This document shows, in pieces, positions 8,803 through 17,909 of a stretch of DNA of 51,259 nucleotides. The stretch covers positions 1-51,259 of the forward strand of contig JACDAQ010000033.1 in assembly GCA_013695355.1 (NCBI GenBank), given 5' to 3'. Positions within the stretch are counted from its first letter, which is position 1. Each line of letters begins with the position of its first letter. A model generated the notes under the pieces. That model ran no database searches. It saw only the letters and a program-made list of their open reading frames with translations, and had not been told where the DNA came from. Origin of the DNA: Candidatus Protochlamydia sp. GTDB taxonomy: Bacteria; Chlamydiota; Chlamydiia; Chlamydiales; Parachlamydiaceae. A program made the translations under genes and the position numbers.

Positions 8803-10566
8803 TCAATTTCTGATTTCATTGGATGTAGAATGATCTTCTAGTATTTTAAAATCTTTAATCAGTAATTGTATACTTGATTTGTTGATTTGGGGGGTAAAAG
8901 CAATTCTTAGCTTAAGGTTTTTTTTTCTAAGATGGATGCTATGGGCTGCCTTTCCCAAAGCGACTCCTTCCAATACCCGGTCTCCTTGCTCTAAATAGAG
9001 TTTAAGGTGAGTTTTGCCAACGACTTTGGGTGGCCAGGTTTGCCACGCATCGCAGTAAAGGATAGGCTGGGGATTTTCATTGCCATAAGGTTCCAAAAGC
9101 CTGGCAGATTCCATAAAATCAAATGTAAGCTCGCTAAATTTAATCTCAGCATCTAAAGAAAGCTTGCTCATGACGTCTGAATCATTAAGGGTCTGATTAG
9201 CCTCGCTGATAAAATGGCTTTTAAATTGATCAATATGCTCTTCTTTTACAGTTAAACCTGCAGCAAAATCATGTCCGCCAAAATTGATTAGTATGCCTGA
9301 GCATTTTTTTAATGTAGGCAGTAAGGGAAATTCGCGGATTGATCGAACAGACCCTTTACCAATGCCCTTATCAATTGCGATCATGACAGTTGGGCGGTTA
9401 TACTGCTTTGAAATGCGGGTTGAAATAATTGCGATGACTCCGGGGTGCCATTTTTCAGATTCCATCACGATTGCTTTGTTATCTAAAATCATGGGATTTT
9501 CCAAAATAGTCGTATCCACATCAAGAGACATGGTCCTTTCAATTTTCTGCCTTTCAATATTATTAAGATCTAATTCTAAGGCCATTTTTTCAGCCAGCTC
9601 CGCATTTTTTACCAGCAGCATCTGGACACCTTTGCGAGGATCGTCAATGCGCCCTAAGCTATTAAGCCGGGGAGCGATTTTAGAGGCGATGGTAAAAGTC
9701 GTTAGGTCATTCAGGTCGACATCGCAGATTGAAAACAATTTATACAGTCCCATCCGCTTACCTTTGCGCAACTGACGCAAGCCATACCGGACAAGGATGC
9801 GATTTTCTGTATCAATTAGAGAACCCATGTCTGAAATTGTTCCAAGAGCGACAAGATCCAGATATTTTTTTAAATCGATTTTATTTGGGGGAATTGTCCC
9901 TTCTGAAGTCAGACGGTTGGTAATTCCATGGGCTAATTTAAAAGCCACGCCAACCCCTGTTAAATCCCTATTAGGATAAGCATTATTGACAAGCTTAGGA
10001 TTGAGCGTTGCAACGCAATGAGGTATTTTATCGGTTGGTTCATGATGGTCGGTAATAATCACATCCACATTTTGGGCTGCAACTTTGGCGATCTCAGCGG
10101 CCGCAGTAATGCCGCAATCGACTGTAATAAGAAGTTTGCATTCATTCATTAAAGCATATTCAAGCGCTTCGACAATTAGGCTTTGGCGTAGTGTGCCACG
10201 ATTGGATACATAAAAAAAAACATTAGCCCCCAGGTCCTGCAAAAACTCGGTTAATAGCGTGGTCCCGGTCATTCCATCAACGTCATTGTCGCCATATATT
10301 AAAATATTTTCTTTTTGCTGAATGGCATTGCAGACCCTTTCGACAGCTTGTGGCATTTCAGCCATTAAAAGCGGGTCATGCAATTCAGGCAGCTTGGCAT
10401 AGAGGTAATCATGAATTTGCTCAAATGATGTAAAACCGCGTGAAACTAGAATCTGTGCGATCACAGGGTGGAGTTTAAATTCTTTGATGATTCTGTCTCT
10501 AAGTTCATTGTCAATGGCAGGGTAGACCCATATCGGATCCTCTTGGGCATGCGCGTTGGAATGCAT
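8803..10566 (-). CDS. recJ: Single-stranded-DNA-specific 5'-3' exonuclease RecJ
   Basis: DHH-family exonuclease acting in recombination and repair of single-stranded ends. The metal-binding motifs are in place: YGDNDVDGMTG (residues 91-101), TVDCGI (Asp 150), TDHHEP with DHH at 173-175, and the DHHA1 motif GGHDFAAGLTV in the C-terminal half, followed by the OB-fold domain. Its 587 residues are normal for RecJ. The neighbourhood agrees with CT447. It is transcribed away from the nucleotide translocase gene, with 543 bases of repeat-filled spacer between them. Confidence 0.96.
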   Translation of the reverse strand: MHSNAHAQEDPIWVYPAIDNELRDRIIKEFKLHPVIAQILVSRGFTSFEQIHDYLYAKLPELHDPLLMAEMPQAVERVCNAIQQKENILIYGDNDVDGMTGTTLLTEFLQDLGANVFFYVSNRGTLRQSLIVEALEYALMNECKLLITVDCGITAAAEIAKVAAQNVDVIITDHHEPTDKIPHCVATLNPKLVNNAYPNRDLTGVGVAFKLAHGITNRLTSEGTIPPNKIDLKKYLDLVALGTISDMGSLIDTENRILVRYGLRQLRKGKRMGLYKLFSICDVDLNDLTTFTIASKIAPRLNSLGRIDDPRKGVQMLLVKNAELAEKMALELDLNNIERQKIERTMSLDVDTTILENPMILDNKAIVMESEKWHPGVIAIISTRISKQYNRPTVMIAIDKGIGKGSVRSIREFPLLPTLKKCSGILINFGGHDFAAGLTVKEEHIDQFKSHFISEANQTLNDSDVMSKLSLDAEIKFSELTFDFMESARLLEPYGNENPQPILYCDAWQTWPPKVVGKTHLKLYLEQGDRVLEGVALGKAAHSIHLRKKNLKLRIAFTPQINKSSIQLLIKDFKILEDHSTSNEIRN

Positions 10567-10734
10567 TAATCATTCTCCTAAATCTTTATATAGTGAACAT
10601 TGTAGGGTTCAAAGTCTCAAAGTCAAGTTAAATGATCTTCACATCGCCCATTTTTAGTTTTTTCTTGCATTTTTACCCTAAGGATTGAATAATTTAATTT
10701 TTCGAAAATAAAATTGCGGATTTCATGATGTTTT

Positions 10735-10910
10735 TATATCAAATGAGCTTAAAAATTAAAAATTAGGACATCTAAAAATTTTAAGGGATTGAGCCATTAA
10801 AAAGCGGTCAATATATGATATGGGACGCTTTTTGATGGTTCAATTCCGAAGTTTTTGACAGAGCCCAAAGCCCTGGTCCGAATTTCAATTTTTGAGTTCA
10901 ATTGGGTATA
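10735..10910. mobile_element. Degenerate palindromic MITE-like element, copy 1
   Basis: The 176-base segment folds as one imperfect palindrome. The left end TATATCAAATGAGCTTAAAA mirrors the right end (TTTTGAGTTCAATTGGGTATA at 10890-10910 read in reverse). Near the centre, AAAAAGCG (10799-10806) pairs with CGCTTTTT (10826-10833), and the flanking TTGAGCCAT (10789-10797) mirrors ATGGTTCAA (10835-10843). The right end is homologous to that of copy 2. It has no coding capacity. Confidence 0.65.
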
Positions 10911-11068
10911 CCCAAGTGAATTCAAAAGTTAGAATTTGGACTGCGTCAAAGCCCCGGGGTTGGCGTATCTAAATCGACCCATATTATAATATGGGGTCGT
11001 TTTAGATCCGTCAACCGCGGGAGCTTTCACGCTAGTCCAAATCCAATTTTTGAGTTCACTTGGGTATA
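10907..11068. mobile_element. Palindromic MITE-like element, copy 2, with TATACCC/GGGTATA ends
   Basis: The 162-base segment is an almost complete inverted repeat. The left arm from TATACCCAAGTGAATTCAAAA (10907 on) matches the reverse complement of the right arm ending TTTTGAGTTCACTTGGGTATA (11068), by eye at roughly 80-85 percent over about 78 bases. The centre is the hairpin CGACCCATATTA (10975-10986) paired with TAATATGGGGTCG. The element shares TATA with copy 1 at 10907-10910, as expected if one inserted at the TA end of the other. TA-flanked non-coding palindromes of this size resemble MITEs of the IS630/Tc1 class. Confidence 0.75.
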
Positions 11069-11109
11069 GATCCGCATTGCATAACAATTAACTAGTTTGA
11101 GGTTTTAAT

Positions 11110-12645
11110 ATGGCGCAAGATGCCAAACATGATTTTGGTAAATGGAGGGCTTTTTTCTGGCCCGTGCACGTTTATGAACTTAAAAAACTGCTTCCAATGT
11201 TTTTTATGTTTTTTTGCATTTCTTTCAATTACACTATCCTTAGAGATACAAAAGACAGCTTAATAGTTACCTCGGCTGGTGCCGAAGCTATTCCATTCTT
11301 AAAATCATTTGGAGTAGTGCCCGCAGCCATTCTTTTTATGATCATTTACGCTAAATTGAGTAATGTTCTAAGCAAAGAAAACTTGTTTTATGTGACTTTG
11401 CTCCCTTTCATTATTTTTTTTGGCCTCTTCGCTTTTTTTATCTATCCAAAGAGGGAAGCGCTAATGCCGATCGAGTCGGCTGAAGCACTGCGTGCTTATC
11501 TTCCAGGAGGTTGGAAAGGTTTGGCGGCAGCTTATGAAAACTGGATGTATTCTCTTTTCTATATTTTAGCTGAGCTATGGGGTAGCGTTGTCCTCTCTCT
11601 GCTTTTCTGGGGTTTTGCTAACCAGATTACTCGTGTAACAGAAGCGAAGAGATTTTACAGCTTGTTCGGCTTGGGAGCCAATCTGGCCCTTTTAGTTTCG
11701 GGTCCTGCAATTTATTATGCATCCGATATCAGAAAGCATTTGCCAGAGGGCGTTGATGCATGGCAAGTTTCCCTTAATTACCTGATGGGAATGGTTGTCG
11801 TTGCAGGCTTGGCTATTTTAGCTGTCTATTGGTGGATTAACCGCAACATTCTGACCGATGCCCGTTTTTATGATCAGGATGCTCCTGGCCTTCCTAAGAA
11901 GAAAAAAATGAAAATGTCGTTAGGAGATAGTTTCAAATTTATCTTTACATCAAAATACATCCTTTCTTTGGCTGTTTTGGTTATTGCTTACGGGATTGCC
12001 ATTAATCTTGTAGAAATTACATGGAAGAGCCAGTTAAAGGAACAGTATCCTAATCCAAATGATTATAGTGCTTTTATGGGCTTGTTCTCTACGATGACGG
12101 GTGCTGTTACCATATTAATGATGCTTTTTGTCGGTGGGAATGTGATCCGTCTCAAAGGGTGGGGATTTGCTGCTCAAATTACCCCAGTAGTCTTGCTGGT
12201 TACGGGGGTTGCCTTCTTTTCATTCGTTATATTCAAAGGCAGCTTGGCCGGGTATATTTCTGCGCTCGGCACAACTCCCTTGTTCCTGGCAGTGATATTT
12301 GGAGCGGCCCAAAATGTGATGAGCAAATCGGCCAAATATTCTTTATTTGATCCGACCAAAGAAATGGCTTACATACCTTTGGACGAAGATTCTAAAGTAA
12401 AAGGAAAGGCTGCTGTAGACGTGGTAGGTGCACGCTTAGGTAAATCAGGCGGATCTCTTATCCAAATGGGACTTTTGGCCTTTGGTACATTAGCACAAAT
12501 CACACCTTACATTGGCGCGATTTTGCTTGTTGTTATCGTGGGCTGGATCTACGCTGCCCGCTCACTGAGCAAGCAGTTTACCCAGCTAACAGCTGATCAG
12601 AGTGTTGCTAATGCTGTTCCTGATGCAAAAGCTAAAGTGATCTAA
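11110..12645 (+). CDS. ntt: ATP/ADP (nucleotide) translocase, TLC/NTT family
   Basis: Inner-membrane carrier that, in obligate intracellular bacteria, exchanges bacterial ADP for host ATP or imports nucleotides. It has about 12 hydrophobic segments. The family motif LRDTKDSLIV is at residues 44-53 and the FYSLFGLGANLALLVSGP region is typical. The length of 511 residues fits the ATP/ADP antiporter subfamily. A GAGG lies about 10 bases before the ATG and a strong terminator follows the gene. In this window it sits between recJ and secDF, genes that are adjacent in C. trachomatis as I recall. Substrate specificity cannot be read directly; ATP/ADP exchange is the most likely function. Confidence 0.93.
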   Translation: MAQDAKHDFGKWRAFFWPVHVYELKKLLPMFFMFFCISFNYTILRDTKDSLIVTSAGAEAIPFLKSFGVVPAAILFMIIYAKLSNVLSKENLFYVTLLPFIIFFGLFAFFIYPKREALMPIESAEALRAYLPGGWKGLAAAYENWMYSLFYILAELWGSVVLSLLFWGFANQITRVTEAKRFYSLFGLGANLALLVSGPAIYYASDIRKHLPEGVDAWQVSLNYLMGMVVVAGLAILAVYWWINRNILTDARFYDQDAPGLPKKKKMKMSLGDSFKFIFTSKYILSLAVLVIAYGIAINLVEITWKSQLKEQYPNPNDYSAFMGLFSTMTGAVTILMMLFVGGNVIRLKGWGFAAQITPVVLLVTGVAFFSFVIFKGSLAGYISALGTTPLFLAVIFGAAQNVMSKSAKYSLFDPTKEMAYIPLDEDSKVKGKAAVDVVGARLGKSGGSLIQMGLLAFGTLAQITPYIGAILLVVIVGWIYAARSLSKQFTQLTADQSVANAVPDAKAKVI

Positions 12646-12666
12646 GTTTTTTATTTTGAATCAAGT

Positions 12667-12702
12667 AAAACCCCTTCTTGGAAAAAAGAAGGGGTTTTTT
12701 TT
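12667..12702 (+). terminator. Rho-independent terminator of ntt
   Basis: AAAACCCCTTCTT (12667-12679) pairs with AAGAAGGGGTTTT (12686-12698) around a 6-base loop, and the T run continues to 12702. It starts 21 bases after the ntt stop codon. Confidence 0.92.
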
Positions 12703-12911
12703 AAATTTATGATTTACGTTTTAGCGATGAGTTAAAAGTTAAAACAATAGAGATCGCACAAGACATCAGAGGGAAGCTAAAAATCTTCTCCCATCCCTTC
12801 TTCGCTTTTTTCTGCGTTCTTCAATATTGATGTAATCATTTTGTATAGACATATCTATAGCAATTTGTTACACTACTTCTTCATTCATTTCATAGAAGGA
12901 ATCGTAGAAAT

Positions 12912-15900
12912 ATGGAAAAACAGAAGCGCTGGCAGTTCTATTTAATCGTTGCCGTCCTTATCATCACGCTTTACAACATTCTCCCTACTTTATTTTTTTA
13001 TTCTCAACCCTTAAAATCGCCGATTGACGCGCCGCGGGCTGAAAAAGTCGCTTCAGGTATTGTCGACCGTGTGAACGAGGTAGAGGAAGATTCGAGGGAA
13101 TGGTTATATTCGTTCAGCAAACTATTAGGGATCAAGCCGACTTCGATCGATTTGATGACTACAAATAGCGGAATGTTCCAGGTTTCATTCAAGAATGAAC
13201 AGGATGCAGAAACATTCAAACAGTTTTTACCAAAAGCCGGCGCTTTTATACCGTTTGTACCAGCTCAGTTAGAGCTTAGTTCCGAAACATCGACTATCGA
13301 TCCGGCACAAGTTTTTGTGCAGCGAAATGTAGCTGTGCGTCTCGATGCGACTGAAATGGATAAATTATTTCATTATACACCTAAATACTCTCAAGGCCAG
13401 CAGATTGCCGACCTTTATCGGGATATTGTGTATGACAGAGTAACTCAGGTGGCATTGGCAATCGGCGGGCCTAGCAAAGCAGCTCAGCAAATGGCCCTCA
13501 TCGTCAATCAGCCTGAAACAGATTCACGCTACAATGATGCGATGGTTACATTAGCTAAAGAAATTGTGGACATGGACCACATACTTGGAAAAAATAGCAG
13601 CATTGCCAAACGTTATTTTGCAAGCTATGCCCAAATCCCTTCAAATGAAAGTGACTCCCTTCTGCAAAAATTCACTGCAAGAATGGAACTTCTTAGCAAA
13701 AGTCTAAAAGACAAGCGGGACCAGCTTCGGACAAATCCTGCTTTAGATGAGACAGAAGAGCAATTAATGTCCGTGCTGAGCAATCAGGCGCAAGCCCTCG
13801 ACTCGGCCGTTGCTATTATCAAAAAAAATCCGAAAGAATTCGAAAAAGGGGAGACCCCGTTAACTGCCGCAAAAATTCAGCAACTGTTGGAGCAAAGCAA
13901 AACGGTTGGTCTTGTGCAAGAGCTTAATTTAACAGGCTACCATCCCTTAATCAAAGGTTTGACTATCAATTGGGACAATAGCCACTTGTTTGTCAATTTG
14001 TACGAAGATGTTCAGCAATTGCGCACAGCCGAAGGTAAGAGTGAGAAAGAGGCTTTCTTAAAAGATAAAACAAATCAATATGTCATTAATGACATTGCCC
14101 GGATTGCCCGTTTATCTGATGAGACGTTCAAGCCAAGCGAAGAGAGCTTTGTGGTTGACATGGACAAACTCACCAACAGCAGCAGCTATCTTGCGATGAA
14201 CCTAGGCTATCTGGCGCAAAAACGTGCCCAGCAAGTGAGCGATCAACTTTTACTTTCTTGGGTGCCGACACATACAGATTTTGTCAGGGAAGCATACCCT
14301 CTTCGCTCTTTCGACGCTTATAAAAATGAAGGGAGTGAAGACCAGAAACTAGGTCTTGTTGTCTATGCGCCGGCTGTTTATGCTGAAGCTGCCCCCTCGG
14401 GTTTTCGTAACGGATCTATCTATGTCATCGCAAAAGGGATGGACGCTATCGTTCAAAAATATCAGGAAGCACCTGAAGCTAAAGAAAGCCAGATTTTGGC
14501 CGAAGATTTTGGACAATTGAACCAGTTGCTTCAACAGATGGGCTTTATCGGATATCCAGGCTCAGCTTTCAATCTTCCCAAGGAATACAGCAAAGATTAC
14601 ATTTTTGAATTGAATGATTACTACAGTACTTTATTGCAGGCGACCAGAGAAGATTTTCAAGTGAAGGGGAGCAAGCGGTTTGGCGTCCTCGATTTTTCAG
14701 ATGTGGAACAGCGTCTTTTAACGCTTAATAAAATCGAAGACCGCATCCAAGAAGATTTGATCAAGTGGAAAGAATCGTACCATGCCGCACAGGTTGATTT
14801 GAACCTTACAAGCAAATACACAGTACCCGAACCGACAAAGAATGTTTTTTGGGAAAATTTAAAACTGACCGCTGTTAAGTATTTCAGGGGTGATGATCGT
14901 AAAGTTCTTAAATGGGGCTTGGACTTGTCCGGTGGAAAAACAGTACGTATCGGTTTGCTGGACCAAAATGGGCGCACGGTCACCGATCCAGAAGACCTCA
15001 AGCAAGCTGTCAACGAGCTTTATAACCGAGTCAATAAAATGGGCGTTGCGGAAAGAACGATCCGGATTGAGAATTCAAATATTCTCCTTGATTTTCCAGG
15101 ATCTCAGAATTTATCCGCATCAGAATTAGTCAAAGCATCAGCGATGTATTTTCACATCGTCAATGAAAAGTTTGGCCGTTATAACACACCTTTAACAGGT
15201 TCAGTCAATCAATTCCTGCAGGAAGTGTGGAATGAGGCAGTCGTTACGAACCGAAAAGATGTTGAAAACATCAATGAGATTGCTTATCAGCATTTAGGCG
15301 GCGACGTTACTGCAGCCGGAAGCATGCGACCTTTGAGCGATAATGCCAAGCTGCTTTATGATCAGGGTCTTCGTTTGGCCAATCCTAAGGACAGGGTTGT
15401 AGGACAAGCCTTCGACGATTCACTTTCAGCAATTGCCATGCTGCGGGGAGAAGACCCGGCAGAATGGGAACAGCAGACCCACCCGTTGCTTGTCGTATTT
15501 CATAACTTTGCCTTGGAAGGGTCTAATTTAGAAAATATCCAGGCCGGCTATGATTCGACTCAGGGAAATATTTTATCTTTTGGAGTCAAACGATCCTATG
15601 AAGGGTCGCAGGACCGAAGAAGCGGAAGCCCGCGTGAAGATTTCTACACATGGACCTCTCAATATGCCGAAGATAAAATTTCAGGAACTCCTAAAGAAAT
15701 TTATTCCAATGGACATGGCTGGAGAATGGCTGTGATCCTGAATGGAACGGTGATTACTTCTCCTTCTTTGAACGCAGCTTTACGTGAAGGCGGAACGATC
15801 AGCGGGCGCTTCTCACAACGGGAAGCAACACAGTTGGCTGCAGATTTAAAAGCGGGATCGCTAAGTTTTACTCCACGCATTTTATCTGAAGAAAATGTCA

Positions 15901-17462
15901 GCCCGGAATTAGGGCAGGAAGAAAGGTTTAGAGGAATAATGGCCTCTGTTGTTTCTTTGATTCTAGTGATCGTCGCTATGATCAGCTATTACCGCTTTGC
16001 CGGTTTGGTTGCATCATGTGCCCTGTTGTTCAATATATTGATCATGTGGGGCTTACTGCAAAATATTGGCGCTGCATTGACGTTGCCTGGTATTGCTGGC
16101 ATCGTACTGACCATAGGAATGGCGGTCGATGCAAACGTGCTTGTTTTCGAGCGTTTCCGTGAAGAATTTAGAATTTCCGGACGCATTGGTTCCGCCATTC
16201 AGGCTGCCTACCGAAAAGCCTTTAGCGCTATTTTTGATTCTAACATCACAACAATCATGGTAGCTATAATCTTGATCCAGTTCGATTCAGGACCGATCAA
16301 AGGCTTTGCTGTCACTTTAATCATTGGAATTGTTTCCTCCATGTTTACTGCATTGTTTATGACCCGCTATTTCTTTGCTGGATGGGTTAAAAATCCTGCG
16401 CATAAGACTTTGAGCATGGCGCAATTCTTGAAAGAGACCCGTTTTGACTTCCTAGGACAGGCAAAAAAGGCGATGATCATTACTTTGATTGTCATGGGCA
16501 TTGGAACCTATTTCCTTGTTGCTGAACGCAAAACGCTTTTTGGAATGGATTTCACAGGCGGTTATTCGTTAACTTTAGATGTTGCCGAACAAAGTGGTAA
16601 ATTGAATTACCGTGTGGATGCGATCAATGCTCTTCTTGATGAAGGAGCTTCGCGCAGAGACATTGAAGTACGGGAATTAAGCCGTCCAACGCAATTGCGC
16701 ATCCAGATGGGAACAAGCATGGATGAAAAAGGGCATCCCTTTTATCAAATGCCAGAAGTGAATCCTGCAGAAGGGCGTTACGCTTATGACTATCAAAAGG
16801 ATCCGCGTTTGAATTGGGTAGTGAATGCTTTGCAGGCGCATGGACTTGAAGTGCAGCCATCGCAGCTTGCCACCCTGCAAAAAAACTGGACCATCATGAG
16901 CGGACAATTTTCTGACGCTATGCGTAATAATGCTGCCTTAGCTTTGGGTGCGGCCCTAATTTCGATCCTGCTCTACATTACTTTCCGCTTCGAATTTAAA
17001 TTCGCAGTGGGAGCGGTTGCGGGCCTTGTGCATGATGTGATCATTACGCTTGGGTTCCTGGCCTTTTTCCATGCGATCGGGCTGCCAGTGCAGATCGACT
17101 TGCAGGTAGTGGGTGCTATTATGATGATCATTGGTTATTCTTTGAATGATACGATTATTGTGTTTGACCGGATACGCGAGGACACAAAACTTTTACGCCG
17201 TTTATCATTTAAAGAGATCATTAACCATGCGTTGAATGTAACCCTCAGCCGGACAATCATGACATCGGGCACAACATTGCTTGTATTGTTCACGCTTGTA
17301 CTGCTTGGCGGCCAATCGATCTTTTCATTCGCTTTGGTAATGACCATAGGTGTCCTGATCGGTACGCTTTCATCGCTCTTCATTGCATCTCCCGTTATGC
17401 TTTATTTCCACAACAAAGAATTGGAACAGCATAATGGCGAATCTGCCGTGAAAAAAGCCTAA
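12912..17462 (+). CDS. secDF: Fused SecD-SecF protein-export protein, greatly extended
   Basis: Membrane subunit pair that uses the proton gradient to help pull secreted proteins through SecYEG. TM1 lies at about residues 8-29. The SecD P1 motif GLDLSGG appears only at about residue 669, so roughly 630 residues of extracytoplasmic sequence are inserted after TM1. SecD TM4 (TIGMAVDANVLVFERFREE) is near 1065-1085. SecF follows with MDFTGGYS near 1212 and GYSLNDTIIVFDRIRE near 1408-1423. The 1516 residues are twice the usual fused SecDF length (about 750) and comparable to chlamydial CT448 (about 1400). The order recJ-secDF agrees with CT447-CT448 apart from the inserted ntt. Confidence 0.95.
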   Translation: MEKQKRWQFYLIVAVLIITLYNILPTLFFYSQPLKSPIDAPRAEKVASGIVDRVNEVEEDSREWLYSFSKLLGIKPTSIDLMTTNSGMFQVSFKNEQDAETFKQFLPKAGAFIPFVPAQLELSSETSTIDPAQVFVQRNVAVRLDATEMDKLFHYTPKYSQGQQIADLYRDIVYDRVTQVALAIGGPSKAAQQMALIVNQPETDSRYNDAMVTLAKEIVDMDHILGKNSSIAKRYFASYAQIPSNESDSLLQKFTARMELLSKSLKDKRDQLRTNPALDETEEQLMSVLSNQAQALDSAVAIIKKNPKEFEKGETPLTAAKIQQLLEQSKTVGLVQELNLTGYHPLIKGLTINWDNSHLFVNLYEDVQQLRTAEGKSEKEAFLKDKTNQYVINDIARIARLSDETFKPSEESFVVDMDKLTNSSSYLAMNLGYLAQKRAQQVSDQLLLSWVPTHTDFVREAYPLRSFDAYKNEGSEDQKLGLVVYAPAVYAEAAPSGFRNGSIYVIAKGMDAIVQKYQEAPEAKESQILAEDFGQLNQLLQQMGFIGYPGSAFNLPKEYSKDYIFELNDYYSTLLQATREDFQVKGSKRFGVLDFSDVEQRLLTLNKIEDRIQEDLIKWKESYHAAQVDLNLTSKYTVPEPTKNVFWENLKLTAVKYFRGDDRKVLKWGLDLSGGKTVRIGLLDQNGRTVTDPEDLKQAVNELYNRVNKMGVAERTIRIENSNILLDFPGSQNLSASELVKASAMYFHIVNEKFGRYNTPLTGSVNQFLQEVWNEAVVTNRKDVENINEIAYQHLGGDVTAAGSMRPLSDNAKLLYDQGLRLANPKDRVVGQAFDDSLSAIAMLRGEDPAEWEQQTHPLLVVFHNFALEGSNLENIQAGYDSTQGNILSFGVKRSYEGSQDRRSGSPREDFYTWTSQYAEDKISGTPKEIYSNGHGWRMAVILNGTVITSPSLNAALREGGTISGRFSQREATQLAADLKAGSLSFTPRILSEENVSPELGQEERFRGIMASVVSLILVIVAMISYYRFAGLVASCALLFNILIMWGLLQNIGAALTLPGIAGIVLTIGMAVDANVLVFERFREEFRISGRIGSAIQAAYRKAFSAIFDSNITTIMVAIILIQFDSGPIKGFAVTLIIGIVSSMFTALFMTRYFFAGWVKNPAHKTLSMAQFLKETRFDFLGQAKKAMIITLIVMGIGTYFLVAERKTLFGMDFTGGYSLTLDVAEQSGKLNYRVDAINALLDEGASRRDIEVRELSRPTQLRIQMGTSMDEKGHPFYQMPEVNPAEGRYAYDYQKDPRLNWVVNALQAHGLEVQPSQLATLQKNWTIMSGQFSDAMRNNAALALGAALISILLYITFRFEFKFAVGAVAGLVHDVIITLGFLAFFHAIGLPVQIDLQVVGAIMMIIGYSLNDTIIVFDRIREDTKLLRRLSFKEIINHALNVTLSRTIMTSGTTLLVLFTLVLLGGQSIFSFALVMTIGVLIGTLSSLFIASPVMLYFHNKELEQHNGESAVKKA

Positions 17463-17469
17463 GGCATGT

Positions 17470-17499
17470 GCAGAAGGGGAATCCACCAACCCCTTCTGC
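17470..17499 (+). terminator. Stem-loop after secDF
   Basis: GCAGAAGGGG (17470-17479) pairs perfectly with CCCCTTCTGC (17490-17499) around a 10-base loop, eight bases after the secDF stop. It is followed by CAAAATAC rather than T residues, so it may act as a 3'-end stabilising hairpin as much as a terminator. Confidence 0.6.
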
Positions 17500-17784
17500 C
17501 AAAATACAGATTCTAAAATAAAATTCCCCGCCCTCTTTGGTTCCTTTTTTATTTTTATAAAAACAAAATTTCTACCTCTCGATAGTTTAAACAATCCGAT
17601 TAATGATATTAATTCTAGATATTTTTGTGTTTTTACGTTTTTTATACATAAAATTTAGTTCAAAATTTGTTTTATTAAGAATAAATTAATTTTAATTCTT
17701 TAAAGTTTTTTAAAAAAACAGATACCAATCACTGTCTGAAAGTTAAATAATTTAAGCTATCCCTTTCCTTTACATACGTGAAAG

Positions 17785-17813
17785 TTGAAAAAGAAACTTC
17801 ACTAAACTATAGA
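17785..17813 (+). promoter_or_regulatory. Sigma-70-type promoter upstream of the ankyrin gene
   Basis: TTGAAA (17785-17790) and TATAGA (17808-17813) are separated by 17 bases. The expected start near 17820 gives a leader of about 90 bases before the GTG at 17910. Confidence 0.55.
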
Positions 17814-17909
17814 TATGGAGGAAGGCATTGATGCGTTCGTATGGGACAAGATGAAATTTGAAGAAAAAAGACTGATGTTTAATAAATTGAATCGATTGTT
17901 TTAAAATGC

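Larger units (their letters stand above)
17463..17909. other. Intergenic region between secDF and the ankyrin gene
   Basis: This stretch of about 450 bases holds the stem-loop at 17470-17499 and the promoter at 17785-17813, both listed. A 29-codon frame at 17815-17904 begins upstream of the expected transcription start and is not called. The middle is AT-rich with no recognisable feature. Confidence 0.6.

Noticed and set aside
9284-9775. 163-residue plus-strand ORF inside recJ
   Set aside because: Antisense to conserved RecJ motifs, with no similarity to any family I know and no start signal.
16624-16907. Minus-strand ORFs within secDF
   Set aside because: Shadow frames of a conserved gene, without start signals.
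17815-17904. 29-codon ORF before the ankyrin gene (MEEGIDAFVWDKMKFEE start)
   Set aside because: Its ATG lies upstream of the predicted transcription start at about 17820 and it has no ribosome binding site; it may be leader sequence.
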